Shown: positions 29,967 to 39,898 of the stretch, piece by piece
How positions within the stretch are numbered: the first letter of the stretch is position 1
Layout of the letters: each line of letters starts with the position of its first letter
Assembly: GCF_000497045.1 (NCBI RefSeq)
Contig: NW_015961949.1
Location: forward strand, 372,001-436,000
Direction: 5' to 3'
Source of the DNA: Kalmanozyma brasiliensis GHG001
Lineage: Eukaryota; Basidiomycota; Ustilaginomycetes; Ustilaginales
Length of the DNA stretch: 64,000 nt
Translations under genes and position numbers: made by a program
The notes under the pieces: model-generated
What the model saw: only the letters and a program-made list of their open reading frames with translations
Told to the model about the DNA's origin: nothing
Database searches by the model: none

Positions 29967-30421
29967 CTTGGCTGTATGCGTATGTCTCTGCTACAGCGCT
30001 GCTGGCAGGATCAGCGATGCTCCATCGACGAATTACTTCGGTTCATGTGAGGGTCGGGGTTGATGTATGTGCTCGCGACCACAATCAGCGATGCCTTCGC
30101 TGTGGTCGCCGCTGTCGTGTTTGGTGAAGGTGCTGATGGTAGAGAACAAAGGACAGAGAGAGGGTCGACAGCAGCAAGAGTCGTCGCTGCAGGGTCCGAG
30201 CGCGCTAGAATTTTGGCAAGGGGCGATAATCTAAAGTCGGTCTCACACTTTCAAAAAATGCCTGCCGCCTTGCGTATCGCTTTGGCAACGCGAACCTGTC
30301 AACGTACGGCCTGCGATTCAGCGATGTGTCCAGAAGCAAAGACGGTCCTCTAAGGTTCAGACATGGAGCGAGGCAAAAGGAAATGGCATTGCACGAGACG
30401 AGCTGAAGGAGGCAAGGATGT
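29967..30421. other. Upstream region of SEC6
   Basis: This is 455 bp between two minus-strand genes, holding the SEC6 promoter and the 3' end of the coiled-coil gene. It contains one short upstream frame, listed separately. Nothing else is evident. Confidence 0.5.
30011..30046 (-). promoter_or_regulatory. Upstream open reading frame before SEC6
   Basis: An ATG at 30046 opens an 11-codon frame ending in TGA, 44 bases before the SEC6 ATG. The spacing is close enough to affect initiation if the leader includes it. This is an inference, as the transcription start is unknown. Confidence 0.35.
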
Positions 30422-32000
30422 CTAGGACATCTGGTCCGCATACTTGGCCTCGATCTTCTTGATGAGGGTCTCGAAGGGGGTAGGGACATCGCTCGGGGCT
30501 AGGGTCGTGTCGCTCTCGTCGGAGGATTCAGAAGAGGGAGCTGAGGGAGCTTCGCTGTCCGAGATAGTCGTGATGGTAGAGGGTGTGCCACAGTCAGAAG
30601 TAGCAGCAGTTGAGGAGGACGAGAGGCTGCGGATGGCCGGTGACAGTGATTCGGCCTCCTCGACTTGAGCGCGGATGGCGTGCATCATGTTAAAGAGGCG
30701 ACAAGAGATACGGTCGGAAAAGCAGAGCAGCTCGTCTTTGTGCTCGACCTCACTTTTGAGAGTCTCGAGCTCGCATCGGAGAGCTTCTTGTGACGCGGTC
30801 AGCTCATCGAGCTCGGCTCTCAATGTCTCGATTTCGCTTCTGTGTTCAGAAGGAAAGATGTGCACTGGTCAGTCAAGCAGTCGAGGTGCATCCTGTCTGC
30901 CAGTGTTGTGACGACTTGCCTCTTGTCTTGAATCTCTCCTCGAAGCAGAGCGATTTCTTCGTCGCTGGCCTGATGAATCTAAGCGGCGTACCACGTCGAG
31001 AGGAGACGCCAGAAGTGTGAGTGAAGTGCTCGAGCAGGGAAGGAGATGAGAATGCAACAACGATGAAGCTTACGGTTCGGAGGCTCTCAAGCTCACGACT
31101 CTGTTGAATATGTGCATGAGAAGTCGAGCGGAGCGTCTGGGTTCAGTACCAAAGGCTAGTCTACCTAGCACCTCAACGCAGTCGGCGAACCCGCTATTCA
31201 CCTTTTCGTCGTAAGCCAAGGCAATGTGTCGGAGTGATTGGGAGATGCTGGAATTGCGCAGCCTCTCTTCAAGGTCGTCCTTGTCTTCGCAAGAATCGTC
31301 TTGCAAGCTCGAGTGAGTCGTGCCTTGGTCGCTTGTGCCGGAGGAGGGAGCAGAGCCATGCACAGATTCTTGTTCGAGGGAGTCGTTGCCAAGCAACTCA
31401 TCGCGGATCAGAGCTGCTCGCTGCGTGAGTGATCCCGAATCGCTGCTAGCTACGTCATCTTCCTTGACGCTGAGTTCCTTGTCCTTGCTGTGGTTGGGCA
31501 TCAGGCTGGGCTCGACCATTGGCGATGAGGTCTCGGTAGGGCAGACAAGAATTGCAGCCGAGACAGGGTCCATCGGGCCGGAAATGGATTGGGATGTCTC
31601 CATTCTGCCGAATGGGTTCAAGTAAAGGAAGAACAAGCTCGCGGAGTCCAAGGGCAAGGCTCCCTGGAAGAAGGATAGGAGAACGTGGCGAGCGGTTCTC
31701 GATGGCGTTGGTATAAGATGGAGGTGGCTCAGTCTGACCCTGGTCGTCACTGCGAATCACGCCTTCGTAGATGTCGACGAGCGGGCCGGCTGGATGTCGA
31801 TCAACAAGCGGGTCTTGCTCGGAAGCTAGGTGGATGTCTTCGAGACGGATTTGCGGTCCGGCGGTACTGAATCGTGCCGTTGTTGTTTCAGTGCGGCGAG
31901 TCCTTTCGCAGGACAAGAGCCACACGAGACGAAGAGCCACGATGGAGACGAACAAGGAGGAAAGGCTTGTGAGAAGCGCCAGAGCGATGAGGGCAAGCAT
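30422..32000 (-). CDS. Membrane-anchored coiled-coil protein of unknown function (four-exon model)
   Basis: The proposed exons on the minus strand are 31761..32000, 31074..31663, 30920..30964 and 30422..30839 (1293 nt, 430 residues). The N-terminus is a strong hydrophobic anchor (LALIALALLTSLSSLFVSIVALRLVWLL) followed by Arg-rich sequence, which suggests a short outside end and a cytosolic body. The middle is Ser/Asp/Glu-rich, and the C-terminal part is a coiled coil (EIETLRAELDEL and following). The intron at 30965..31073 has GTAAGC and CCAG ends. The intron at 30840..30919 has a GC donor (AG/GCAAGT). The first intron, 31664..31760 with GTGATT and TTCCAG, is the least certain, but some junction is needed because the frame changes there. 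No family is recognised. Confidence 0.6.
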
Positions 32001-32392
32001 CAGCAAGAAGTGGTGGAAGAAGGGGAAGAGACTTCCAGGTCGGTCCCGGGATGCGCGAAAGGGAGTTCAGGGTTGGAAGAGTCTATTGCAGAGATGCGGA
32101 GTCTGATGTTGCGAACGTAGGAGTGGTGTGTGCGTCGTTCTAGAATGCAATTTTGGGTGGAAACGCAGACGACTTGTGGAGTGAAGACAGCGGAACTGCG
32201 CTGCGCCAAAGAAAGGAAAGAAAGGGGGCGATGAGATGTGCACAAATGGGTTGATGAAGTCTGCGCAGCGCACAAAGCATTCAAGTCGGCGTCGACCCGT
32301 GACGATGTGCAGCTGCCCCACTTCATCAACTCTAATTCGCGCCGATCCCACACAACGGGCTTTCCCGATCTCCCCCTCGTCGAGCCACCACC
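32001..32392. other. Upstream region of the coiled-coil gene, 3' flank of MIA40
   Basis: This is 392 bp with no supported gene. A 46-codon ATG frame on the minus strand (from 32281) lies in the probable leader of the coiled-coil gene but shows no recognisable feature. Confidence 0.45.
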
Positions 32393-33094
32393 TTATGCTG
32401 ATGAAGTGCTGTCTTCGCTGCTCTTGGCCTCCGCCTCCTCCTTTTCGAACTGTGCATTGGCAGCTTCATCGTCCTCGATTTCGTCCTTGTAGATTTCGGG
32501 GTGCTCGCGGAAGCAGTCTTGCATGGCCTTGAACTTTTCCACACAGTCGATGCCCTTGGGTTCTGCCTCGGAATAGACAAAGCACGAGAAAGCAAGCTTA
32601 AACTGCTCGCCGCAGGGGCCGTGTGCCATTCCGCCAAGACAGGGGCAGTCCCAGTTGATCTCGCCGGTTTCCGGGTCATAGGCAGACTGCTGACCTGTCT
32701 GCTCCTCAGTCTCTTCCACGGCTACCTCGATAGCGACGGGAGTCTCCTCGGCTGCTTCGACCTCCTCCTCAACATGTGCGGCAGCGGGTGCGTGGCGAGT
32801 GTGTGCGTCGTTGTGAAGGAAAGCGTCTCCCTTGGACTCCTTGGGCTTGAGGCGGTCCGACCAGGCGCGACGGGGCTCGCACTGAATGGCGGAGGAACGC
32901 GACTGGAGGGCGTAGGCAGAGGCACCGAGACCAATAGCAGCGGCAGCGGCGATCGAGTACGATGAGAGTGCGGACGGATGCGAGGGACCGGCAGCAGCCT
33001 TGGTGGCGACGCCTCGAGAGACGGGAGCGAAAGAGCGAGAAGCTTGGCGGATGGAGCGGCTCGCTGAGCGAACCACGGTCTGACCGGACAACAT
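32393..33094 (-). CDS. MIA40: Mitochondrial intermembrane-space import oxidoreductase MIA40
   Basis: A single exon encodes 233 residues from the ATG at 33094. Residues 1-35 are rich in Arg and Ser with no acids, as in a mitochondrial presequence. Residues 43-63 form a single membrane anchor. After an acidic linker comes the catalytic C150-P151-C152 motif, then the twin CX9C helices C161/C171 and C184/C194. This is the full Mia40 layout. The protein oxidises and traps small cysteine-rich proteins in the intermembrane space, handing electrons to Erv1. The tail after residue 200 is acidic. An upstream in-frame extension begins only at a TTG. The gene is divergent from the SppA-like gene. Confidence 0.96.
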   Translation of the reverse strand: MLSGQTVVRSASRSIRQASRSFAPVSRGVATKAAAGPSHPSALSSYSIAAAAAIGLGASAYALQSRSSAIQCEPRRAWSDRLKPKESKGDAFLHNDAHTRHAPAAAHVEEEVEAAEETPVAIEVAVEETEEQTGQQSAYDPETGEINWDCPCLGGMAHGPCGEQFKLAFSCFVYSEAEPKGIDCVEKFKAMQDCFREHPEIYKDEIEDDEAANAQFEKEEAEAKSSEDSTSSA

Positions 33095-33717
33095 GATGAT
33101 GCCTGGGTTGGTGACGATGCTTGTGATCAATGGACAGATTCCGTGTCCAGGTAGGCTGTCGTTGATGGGAGGGTCGTTGTTGAGTGGCTCGGCTGATGAG
33201 ATGGATTGACGACCCTGAAGACGGCTAGACGAGAGTGAGAGGGTTGAGTGGAGGTACGAGGGTCAAATCGGATCAACTTTCGGTACAGCAGACGGCGGTA
33301 TGGGAACTCCTTTCGATGAACTCAGCCTCAAAATTATTCATTTCTTCCGGTTCTTCTCGAGCTCACCAATTTCAGCCGCAATTTCTCCGCCTCTTTTTCT
33401 GCTTTTGATTTTGGCTGAGCTTTCTGTCCTTTCCTTCTCGACTTTTCGCTCGTTTCGCCCTGTTTGCATTCCCGAGATCTTGAATCGGAGCCCGATCTGC
33501 CCACCAGACACGCGTCCTTTGTCGCTCTCGGCTGCGTGTGTGACAAGAAGATCTTGGTGTTGGACTCGTCAGCTGCTCACGTAAACGACGTGGAGCGCTC
33601 AGACCCTTTGTTCACCGCTTCTCGTCAAGGCAGTCACAAACATCATCACCATTGATCGCCCTTGCGTTACTGCTTCGTTGCTCAAGGCGATTGTCTCAGC
33701 TGCAGCGGCATTCCACA
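33095..33717. other. Divergent promoter region, MIA40 and the SppA-like gene
   Basis: This is 623 bp without a gene. The 33330-33500 part is strongly pyrimidine-rich on the plus strand, typical of fungal core promoters, and precedes the SppA-like gene. I see no TATA box. Confidence 0.5.
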
Positions 33718-36579
33718 ATGTCGAACCCGGGCACCAGCTCGTCGTCTTCTGGCTCGGCTGGACAAGCTCAGCAACCAGCCAAGGGACCCTCGCCTTCTGC
33801 CTTTCAGAAGCGCTTCCCGCGAATGGCCTTCGTAGCCAACAAGGTCATCTCCTCGCGCACAGGCCGCACTACCGCCAAGGCATGGTCCTACCGCCGACCC
33901 CTCCTCTTCGGCTTCTTTGCTACATACACGGCGATCGGATACCTCAAGCTCAAACGCGATGCCTACCTCCGCGACATCATTCATCCCGACACCTACCTCG
34001 TATGGAAGATCTACGATGGTTCCATCGTCGAATCGCGTGGACCTCCTTCGGTCAGCGCGCTCATCAATGCTCCTGCTGCAGGCGAGGAGGCGCCCAGGGT
34101 CATGGAGATGTTCGAAGTCATCAGAGCACTCAAGTGGGCACAGGCGGACGACAGAATCAAGGGTATCTTTGCCGACTTCAGCGGACTGCATCTGCCATCG
34201 TCAGTGACGCCAAATCGACTCGGAATGGCACAGATCGAAGAGTTGATGCAGGCTGTTCACGAATTCAAGCAGGCCAAGAAGCAGCAACACGGTGACAAGG
34301 CGAAACCTTCGATCGCATGGGCTGACACCTTTGACAGTCAAGGCTCTTTCCTGCTTGCTTCGGCGTTCGACGAGCTGTGGATGCAACCCACCGGCTCTGT
34401 GCCACTGACCGGTCTTAGCGCTCAGATCCCCTTCTTCAAGAAAGTGCTCGACTACTTCGGCATCAAGGTGCTTGCCGAGGCACGAAGAGAGTACAAGTCG
34501 ATGATCTCCACCTTCAGCCGTGAAGAGTCGCTTCCAGCCCCACAAATCCAGAACGAAGCCGAGCTTCTCGGTGAGCTGAATCGTGGACTGGTACATGCAG
34601 TTGCTGTCAACAGATACCCGGACGAGGATCCCGATGTCATGTCTGGCAAGGTCGAGGCTTGGATGAAGGAAGGCCCCTTCTCCACTCGCGAGGCCAAGGA
34701 GCTCGGCTTGATCAACGGCGCCGCTTTCAAGAGGGACATCGTCAAGAGGCTCGTAGATCCAAAGCATGGCGGCAGCGAAGAGATCAAGTTCAAGTCGCTT
34801 CACCACTACAACACCGTCAATAACCGCCATCTCGAGAGACACCTCTCCGATGATGAGGTCGTCCAAGTCGGGGTCGTGTACCTTCTTGGTACCATCAGCT
34901 CGGCACCTGGCGAATTCTCCACCTCGTCGGTGCTCAAAGGTCTCAAGGAGGCTGCTGAGCACGAAGACATCAAGTCCATCGTCCTGCGAATCGACTCCGG
35001 AGGCGGAGACGTTGTGGCGAGCGAGTCCATCTGGGACGCTGTGCGACGTGTTCGTGAGGATTACGGCAAGCCGGTCGTGGCCTCTTTCGGTAATGCCTCT
35101 GCTTCTGGAGGCTACTACGCTGCTAGTGCTGCTGATGCCGTTCTTGCTTGCGAGAACACGATCACCGGCTCCATCGGCGTGGCATCGCTGCGACCTACCA
35201 TCACGCGTGCCTTCTTTGACAAGTTCAACGTCGGCATCCAGTCCTTCTTCACCGGCTCGACGTCGCAGTCGACGCTCCACGAGCTCAACGAAGCGCAGCG
35301 CGCCAAGTCGTCCAAGCACATCGACGAGATGTACGACGATTTCTTGCAAAAGGTCTGCGATGGACGAAGCATCTCGCGCGACGTCATCGAGAGCTTAGCT
35401 GGAGGTCGCGTCATGACTGGTCTCAGTGCTTGGGCTCGATGCAACCCGGATGCCGAGGTGGATCAGGTGCAGCTCAGCAGCGCCACCCCACAGGCCGAAC
35501 AAATAGTCGAGCTCGCTCAAGAAGCGCAAGCAGAAAAGGCTGCAAGCGCTGGAGGTGCAACCGACCGTCAAGTGCAAGAGTCAGTGAAGTCGGCAGTGCG
35601 CCGCATCAAGGCCGTCAGTCTTACCAGCAAGTGGAGGACAAAGGAGGTGACAGCGAGCAGCGGCAACATCACCATCATGATCGAGCGCGTCGGTGCCAAT
35701 CAAGAGTCTGCTTCATCATCTAGCCAGAGCAGCAGCGGCACCAGCAACGGCAGCGAGAACGGCGGCATCCTTTCCGACTTGATCGCCAAGGCAGAGGAGG
35801 CTCTTCTAGGCCGCTCCGACTCTAGACCTAGCTCTGATGCCAGCAGTGCCGTGTCTGCCGGCGCGGAGACCAGCAAACCACTCAACGGCGTGCAAAAGCT
35901 CAAGAAGCGTATGGAGGAGGAGGAGTCGCGTCTTGCCGTCGCAGCACACTCGGCAGCTGAAGATTCACGCAAGCCTCCATCCGACAGCGACGAAGAAGTC
36001 AAGACACCAGGTGTCGCTGCAAGTGAGGCGGGCGATGCTGCTGCTCAGAAGCTCGGACCGTACGGCAGGGGTCTTGTCGACTCGATCGGAGGTATTTGGG
36101 ACTCCGCCTACTACGCAATGACTCTCGCTGTCCAAGCCGAGATCGAGGCCATGGTGACCAAGGACAATCTCACGCTCGAGCAAGCCACCGCCAAGATTCG
36201 ACCGGGAGCTAGCCGCGAAGTCACCGAGGATGGCATGCTTGCGCTCGCCACCGACTTGAGGCTAGTGCGCTTCCCCGAAGACAAGCCATTCTGGAAGAAG
36301 GTGCAGGAGCTCAATGCCAAGGGTGACCAGCCGCAATTGTCTCTGCTGCCGACAGCGGTGAGCAACACGGTGGCCTTGATGCTGCAGGAAGCTGGCGAGA
36401 AAGCAGCCAGAGCAGCGGTCAGGATGATGATCGCTACAGCAGCAGACCCAAGTGGCATCGCCGCTGCGTTTGATGACCCGCAGCTGGCGCAGAAGCTGCG
36501 CAACAACAATGGTCTGGGAGCAGGAAACACGAGAGGCCGGACTAGAGCAGAATATCCTCTGGCCTCCCTCTTCACCTAG
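33718..36579 (+). CDS. SppA-type (S49) signal peptide peptidase homologue
   Basis: A single exon encodes 953 residues. A basic, Ser-rich N-terminus of 60 residues precedes one membrane segment (about 62-78). Two ClpP-like S49 halves follow, as in the long 67-kDa bacterial SppA. The first half holds the general-base lysine K260 in REYKSM. The second holds the nucleophile S463 in GNASASGGYYAASAAD, preceded by RIDSGGGDVVASE. The catalytic Lys-Ser pair is therefore complete. From about residue 640 a 310-residue extension of Ser/Gln-rich linker and helices has no counterpart that I know of in SppA. The N-terminus could target mitochondria, and the MIA40 neighbour is suggestive only. Bacterial SppA clears cleaved signal peptides, and the fungal role is unknown. 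Confidence 0.88.
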   Translation: MSNPGTSSSSSGSAGQAQQPAKGPSPSAFQKRFPRMAFVANKVISSRTGRTTAKAWSYRRPLLFGFFATYTAIGYLKLKRDAYLRDIIHPDTYLVWKIYDGSIVESRGPPSVSALINAPAAGEEAPRVMEMFEVIRALKWAQADDRIKGIFADFSGLHLPSSVTPNRLGMAQIEELMQAVHEFKQAKKQQHGDKAKPSIAWADTFDSQGSFLLASAFDELWMQPTGSVPLTGLSAQIPFFKKVLDYFGIKVLAEARREYKSMISTFSREESLPAPQIQNEAELLGELNRGLVHAVAVNRYPDEDPDVMSGKVEAWMKEGPFSTREAKELGLINGAAFKRDIVKRLVDPKHGGSEEIKFKSLHHYNTVNNRHLERHLSDDEVVQVGVVYLLGTISSAPGEFSTSSVLKGLKEAAEHEDIKSIVLRIDSGGGDVVASESIWDAVRRVREDYGKPVVASFGNASASGGYYAASAADAVLACENTITGSIGVASLRPTITRAFFDKFNVGIQSFFTGSTSQSTLHELNEAQRAKSSKHIDEMYDDFLQKVCDGRSISRDVIESLAGGRVMTGLSAWARCNPDAEVDQVQLSSATPQAEQIVELAQEAQAEKAASAGGATDRQVQESVKSAVRRIKAVSLTSKWRTKEVTASSGNITIMIERVGANQESASSSSQSSSGTSNGSENGGILSDLIAKAEEALLGRSDSRPSSDASSAVSAGAETSKPLNGVQKLKKRMEEEESRLAVAAHSAAEDSRKPPSDSDEEVKTPGVAASEAGDAAAQKLGPYGRGLVDSIGGIWDSAYYAMTLAVQAEIEAMVTKDNLTLEQATAKIRPGASREVTEDGMLALATDLRLVRFPEDKPFWKKVQELNAKGDQPQLSLLPTAVSNTVALMLQEAGEKAARAAVRMMIATAADPSGIAAAFDDPQLAQKLRNNNGLGAGNTRGRTRAEYPLASLFT

Positions 36580-37048
36580 GCTAGATAGAGAAACCATGCA
36601 TAGAGCAATCAAGGCGATAGATGCATCAACAGCTGAAGGCTCTACTGTGCAGATCTGAAGAAGCTTCTTGATACTGTGAGGAAAAGGGTCAGACGCCATC
36701 CAGGATTCACACACAGTGCGATGAATTTTCTCATAATTGTTAGGTTCCATAGCAGACCCTATCTCGGCCAACTCCGAAGTGGCGGATTTTGGGTTTGGCG
36801 TTGCAGATGGTGCACCTCTCGGTCTCGGTCTAGCTGCTCAGCCGCTACTTATCAAGTGCCAATCATCGACCTCGCTCAGCCATTCGACCACCCTCGACCA
36901 GGATGCATCTCCCTTCTCTAGTCTCGTCATAACAGCACCACAACCATCCGGCTTGAATCATGCCATCATCGCCTTCTTTGGCCTGATCCATTTCAGCACT
37001 CGGGGCTATCTCAGTCCTCGTCTATCATCTACCGGGATCGACATCGTC
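36580..37048. other. Intergenic region before the molybdenum cofactor sulfurase
   Basis: This is 469 bp with no independent gene. The sulfurase frame is open upstream to about 36737, but without an ATG before 37049. Confidence 0.45.
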
Positions 37049-39763
37049 ATGGAGGTATCGACACCGCGGAAGGCGCTGGCAGCCGCTTTGCTGTGCTTTG
37101 CCTCACCATACATCGCGTCGGCGCTGTCACAACTTAGTGTCGCACAACGAGTCGCGGCTTCGGTCCTCATCTATCTCGCTGTCTCAGCGCACTTCCAACA
37201 TCGATCCGCCAAGCGCTTTCACGCCGACACCGAACCCACCTCCTCCTCACACGCGGTCTCACATAGCGCCAATGCTGGAACGAAGCGACCGCCACCGCTG
37301 AGCTCATTGAGAGTGCCGCGCAGCACCAGACTGACCTCAATACCATCGACCTCACACGAATCAATGGCCCAAACTGTAGCACGCATTCGTTGCAGCGAAT
37401 GTCCTCAGCTGTCCGACGCATGCTACCTAGACGCAGCCGCCGCGCCTCCTTTTCCGTCTGGCCTAGTCAAAACCGTGGCGGAGGATCTCTCGAGCAAGCT
37501 CTTATCCAACCCACATTCGAAGTCGCCCTCTGCCATCTCAACTGCAGACCAGATCGCGTCTATTCGCCTGCGTGTCATGCGAGAGCTGTTCGGCATCCAA
37601 GACACACACAACTGGCATCTCATCTTTACCTCAGGCGCGACAGCCAGCCTCAAGCTCGTCGGCGAATCTTTTGAGTGGGCATCGCTCGCGAAATCAAGAA
37701 TTGGCAAGCCAGGATTTGCATACCTGCTCGAGAGTCACACCAGCGCGGTTGGTATCCGTGACCTGGCGGCGCGTGCAGGCGTTGCCAGTTCCAGCTTCAC
37801 TGAAGACGATGCGATCGATGTCGAGGAAGATGGATTGGTGGTGCTACCTCTGCAGTGCAATGCCACTGGAAGGAGGTACGACAACCTGATGAAGCGGGTT
37901 TGTCGCTCAAGAGACGGCCGCGGGCTCACGATGATCGACGCAGCCTCAATTCTGTCTTCATCTCAGAGACTTGACTTGTCACGACTGTCGCCTGAAGAGA
38001 CGCCAGACATGTTCGCTTTCTCCTTCTACAAGATATTCGGGTACCCCACCGGTATCGGAGGTTTGCTCGTCAAAGCTTCCGCTGCACCTCAACTTCGCAG
38101 CAAGACGTACTGTGGTGGTGGCACAGTCGACTCGATCATTTCCGAGACTCGATGGACGAAACCGAAGAAGGACCTCGAAGCAAGATTTGAGGATGGCACG
38201 GTCAACTTTCACGGTATATTGGCCGTCGCCAAGGCCATGGACTACTATCAACAAACCTTCGGGTCTTGGGATCTGCGAAGAGACTACGTGGCTGGACTTC
38301 GCAGCAGTCTGTTCCAAGCTATGCAGAACATGAGACACGGTAACGGCAATCCAGTTGTCAAGCTCTACGTCGGATTGAACACAGAAGGAGATTCCGGTCC
38401 GATCATCAACTTCAACATCCTCACCGCCGACGGTTCCGTCGTACCACCACAAGAGGTCGATCGCCTGGCAAGCATCAGCAACATCCATCTCCGAATGGGG
38501 CGACACTGCAATCCCGGCTTCGTCACGTCTCAGCTAGGTGTGACGGCCGCTCAGCTGAAGCAAGAATACGCCGACGGTGTGGGCTGTGACGATGCTGGAG
38601 ATGCCAGCAGCTCCAAAGTATCCGCATCGCTTCGAGCCAGCTTGTGTCTTCTCAACACTGATGAGGACATTGAGCGGCTTGTCGGCTTTATCGCGCGATT
38701 CTTCCTCTCTTCATCTCCATCGTCGCCACACAGCTCGAGCACTGATCACAGCAAGAACGTTCTGGAACGACGCTTCGAATTGGCCAACATCACGGTGTAT
38801 CCGATCAAATCATGCTCTGGTCAGAATCTCTCACCGGGCGAAAGGTGGAAGCTGACGCAGCACGGACTCGAGTTCGACCGAGAATGGATCGTTATGAATC
38901 TAGCAAACGGAAAGGCGCTCTCGCAGAAGCGCTTCCCCAAGATGGCGCTCATTCGACCACGCATTGATCTTCGCGCTCGTACCATGATCATGAGTATTGC
39001 TGGGACGACGCAGACATTCAACTTGGATCTGGATGACGAGACTCAATATACCGACGATACATCCGACCTTCAGAAGGCTGAGATCTGCGGCGTCGAAGTT
39101 CGACCACGAGCGCACAAGAGCGCACGACTGCGTTCCATGCTGACCGACCTGCTCGGCGTCTCATGCACCTTGGCAAGGCAAGCCATCGACGTCAGACGTC
39201 ACTCGAAACTCGACGCTGGTAGCGACAAGATACCCCTCATCTTCAGCAACGAGTCGCCGTTCCTGCTCATCAACTCTGCCAGTGTCGACAGAGTCAGCGA
39301 GTGGATCGAACAGGACACGGTGTCCTCGACCTCTCCTGGGATGGAAGAGCTGGCCTCCGACTCGGGCTACTCCTCAGCCACACACGTCGAAGACAAGGAC
39401 AAGCAAGTCGGAGTTCAAGCTCAAGCTGCCAGCTTCCGCGCCAACTTCCTGCTTTCTCCCGCGAACGGCGAGGGGGTGTTCTTTGCAGAGGATGGATTCA
39501 GCAGAGTGGTGCTGGGAGGCAAGCACGTGTTTGGTGTGCTGGGAGAGTGCAGAAGATGCCAGATGGTCTGCGTCGATCAAGTCACCGGCGAAGTCAAGCC
39601 GCAGACGCTGAAGACATTGGCAAAGCATCGAAGGAACGCGAAAGGAAGGATCATTTTTGGAAGTCATTTGGCTTGGCTGCCTGATCTGACGCATGACGAG
39701 GTCGAGCAGGGTAGCGAGGAGGCAGCTCAGGTGTGGATTGGGATGCAGGTCGTCGCTACCTAG
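37049..39763 (+). CDS. Molybdenum cofactor sulfurase (NifS-like plus MOSC)
   Basis: A single exon encodes 904 residues from the first ATG at 37049. Residues 115-510 are the class V aminotransferase/NifS-like part. The pyridoxal phosphate lysine is K328 in AFSFYKIFGYPTGIG, and a cysteine at 487 lies in MGRHCNPGF, the place of the family GxFCNxG persulfide loop. The C-terminal 260 residues are MOSC_N and MOSC, with ITVYPIKSCSGQ, RANFLLS and LGECRRCQMVCVDQ. The enzyme adds the terminal sulfur to the cofactor of xanthine dehydrogenase and aldehyde oxidase. Residues 8-50 contain two hydrophobic stretches not usual in this cytosolic family. The true start could instead be nearer residue 106. Confidence 0.9.
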   Translation: MEVSTPRKALAAALLCFASPYIASALSQLSVAQRVAASVLIYLAVSAHFQHRSAKRFHADTEPTSSSHAVSHSANAGTKRPPPLSSLRVPRSTRLTSIPSTSHESMAQTVARIRCSECPQLSDACYLDAAAAPPFPSGLVKTVAEDLSSKLLSNPHSKSPSAISTADQIASIRLRVMRELFGIQDTHNWHLIFTSGATASLKLVGESFEWASLAKSRIGKPGFAYLLESHTSAVGIRDLAARAGVASSSFTEDDAIDVEEDGLVVLPLQCNATGRRYDNLMKRVCRSRDGRGLTMIDAASILSSSQRLDLSRLSPEETPDMFAFSFYKIFGYPTGIGGLLVKASAAPQLRSKTYCGGGTVDSIISETRWTKPKKDLEARFEDGTVNFHGILAVAKAMDYYQQTFGSWDLRRDYVAGLRSSLFQAMQNMRHGNGNPVVKLYVGLNTEGDSGPIINFNILTADGSVVPPQEVDRLASISNIHLRMGRHCNPGFVTSQLGVTAAQLKQEYADGVGCDDAGDASSSKVSASLRASLCLLNTDEDIERLVGFIARFFLSSSPSSPHSSSTDHSKNVLERRFELANITVYPIKSCSGQNLSPGERWKLTQHGLEFDREWIVMNLANGKALSQKRFPKMALIRPRIDLRARTMIMSIAGTTQTFNLDLDDETQYTDDTSDLQKAEICGVEVRPRAHKSARLRSMLTDLLGVSCTLARQAIDVRRHSKLDAGSDKIPLIFSNESPFLLINSASVDRVSEWIEQDTVSSTSPGMEELASDSGYSSATHVEDKDKQVGVQAQAASFRANFLLSPANGEGVFFAEDGFSRVVLGGKHVFGVLGECRRCQMVCVDQVTGEVKPQTLKTLAKHRRNAKGRIIFGSHLAWLPDLTHDEVEQGSEEAAQVWIGMQVVAT

Positions 39764-39898
39764 ACGCAAGCGAGCCCTGTCATGTGCATGCTTTTGTTCG
39801 ACCACCCGACCTTGATGCATACTTTTGGACATGCCATGTTTGCGCAATGCTTCCGTTGATTGTATCGTACATCCTGAACCGCTGAGAGTGTTTGTCCA

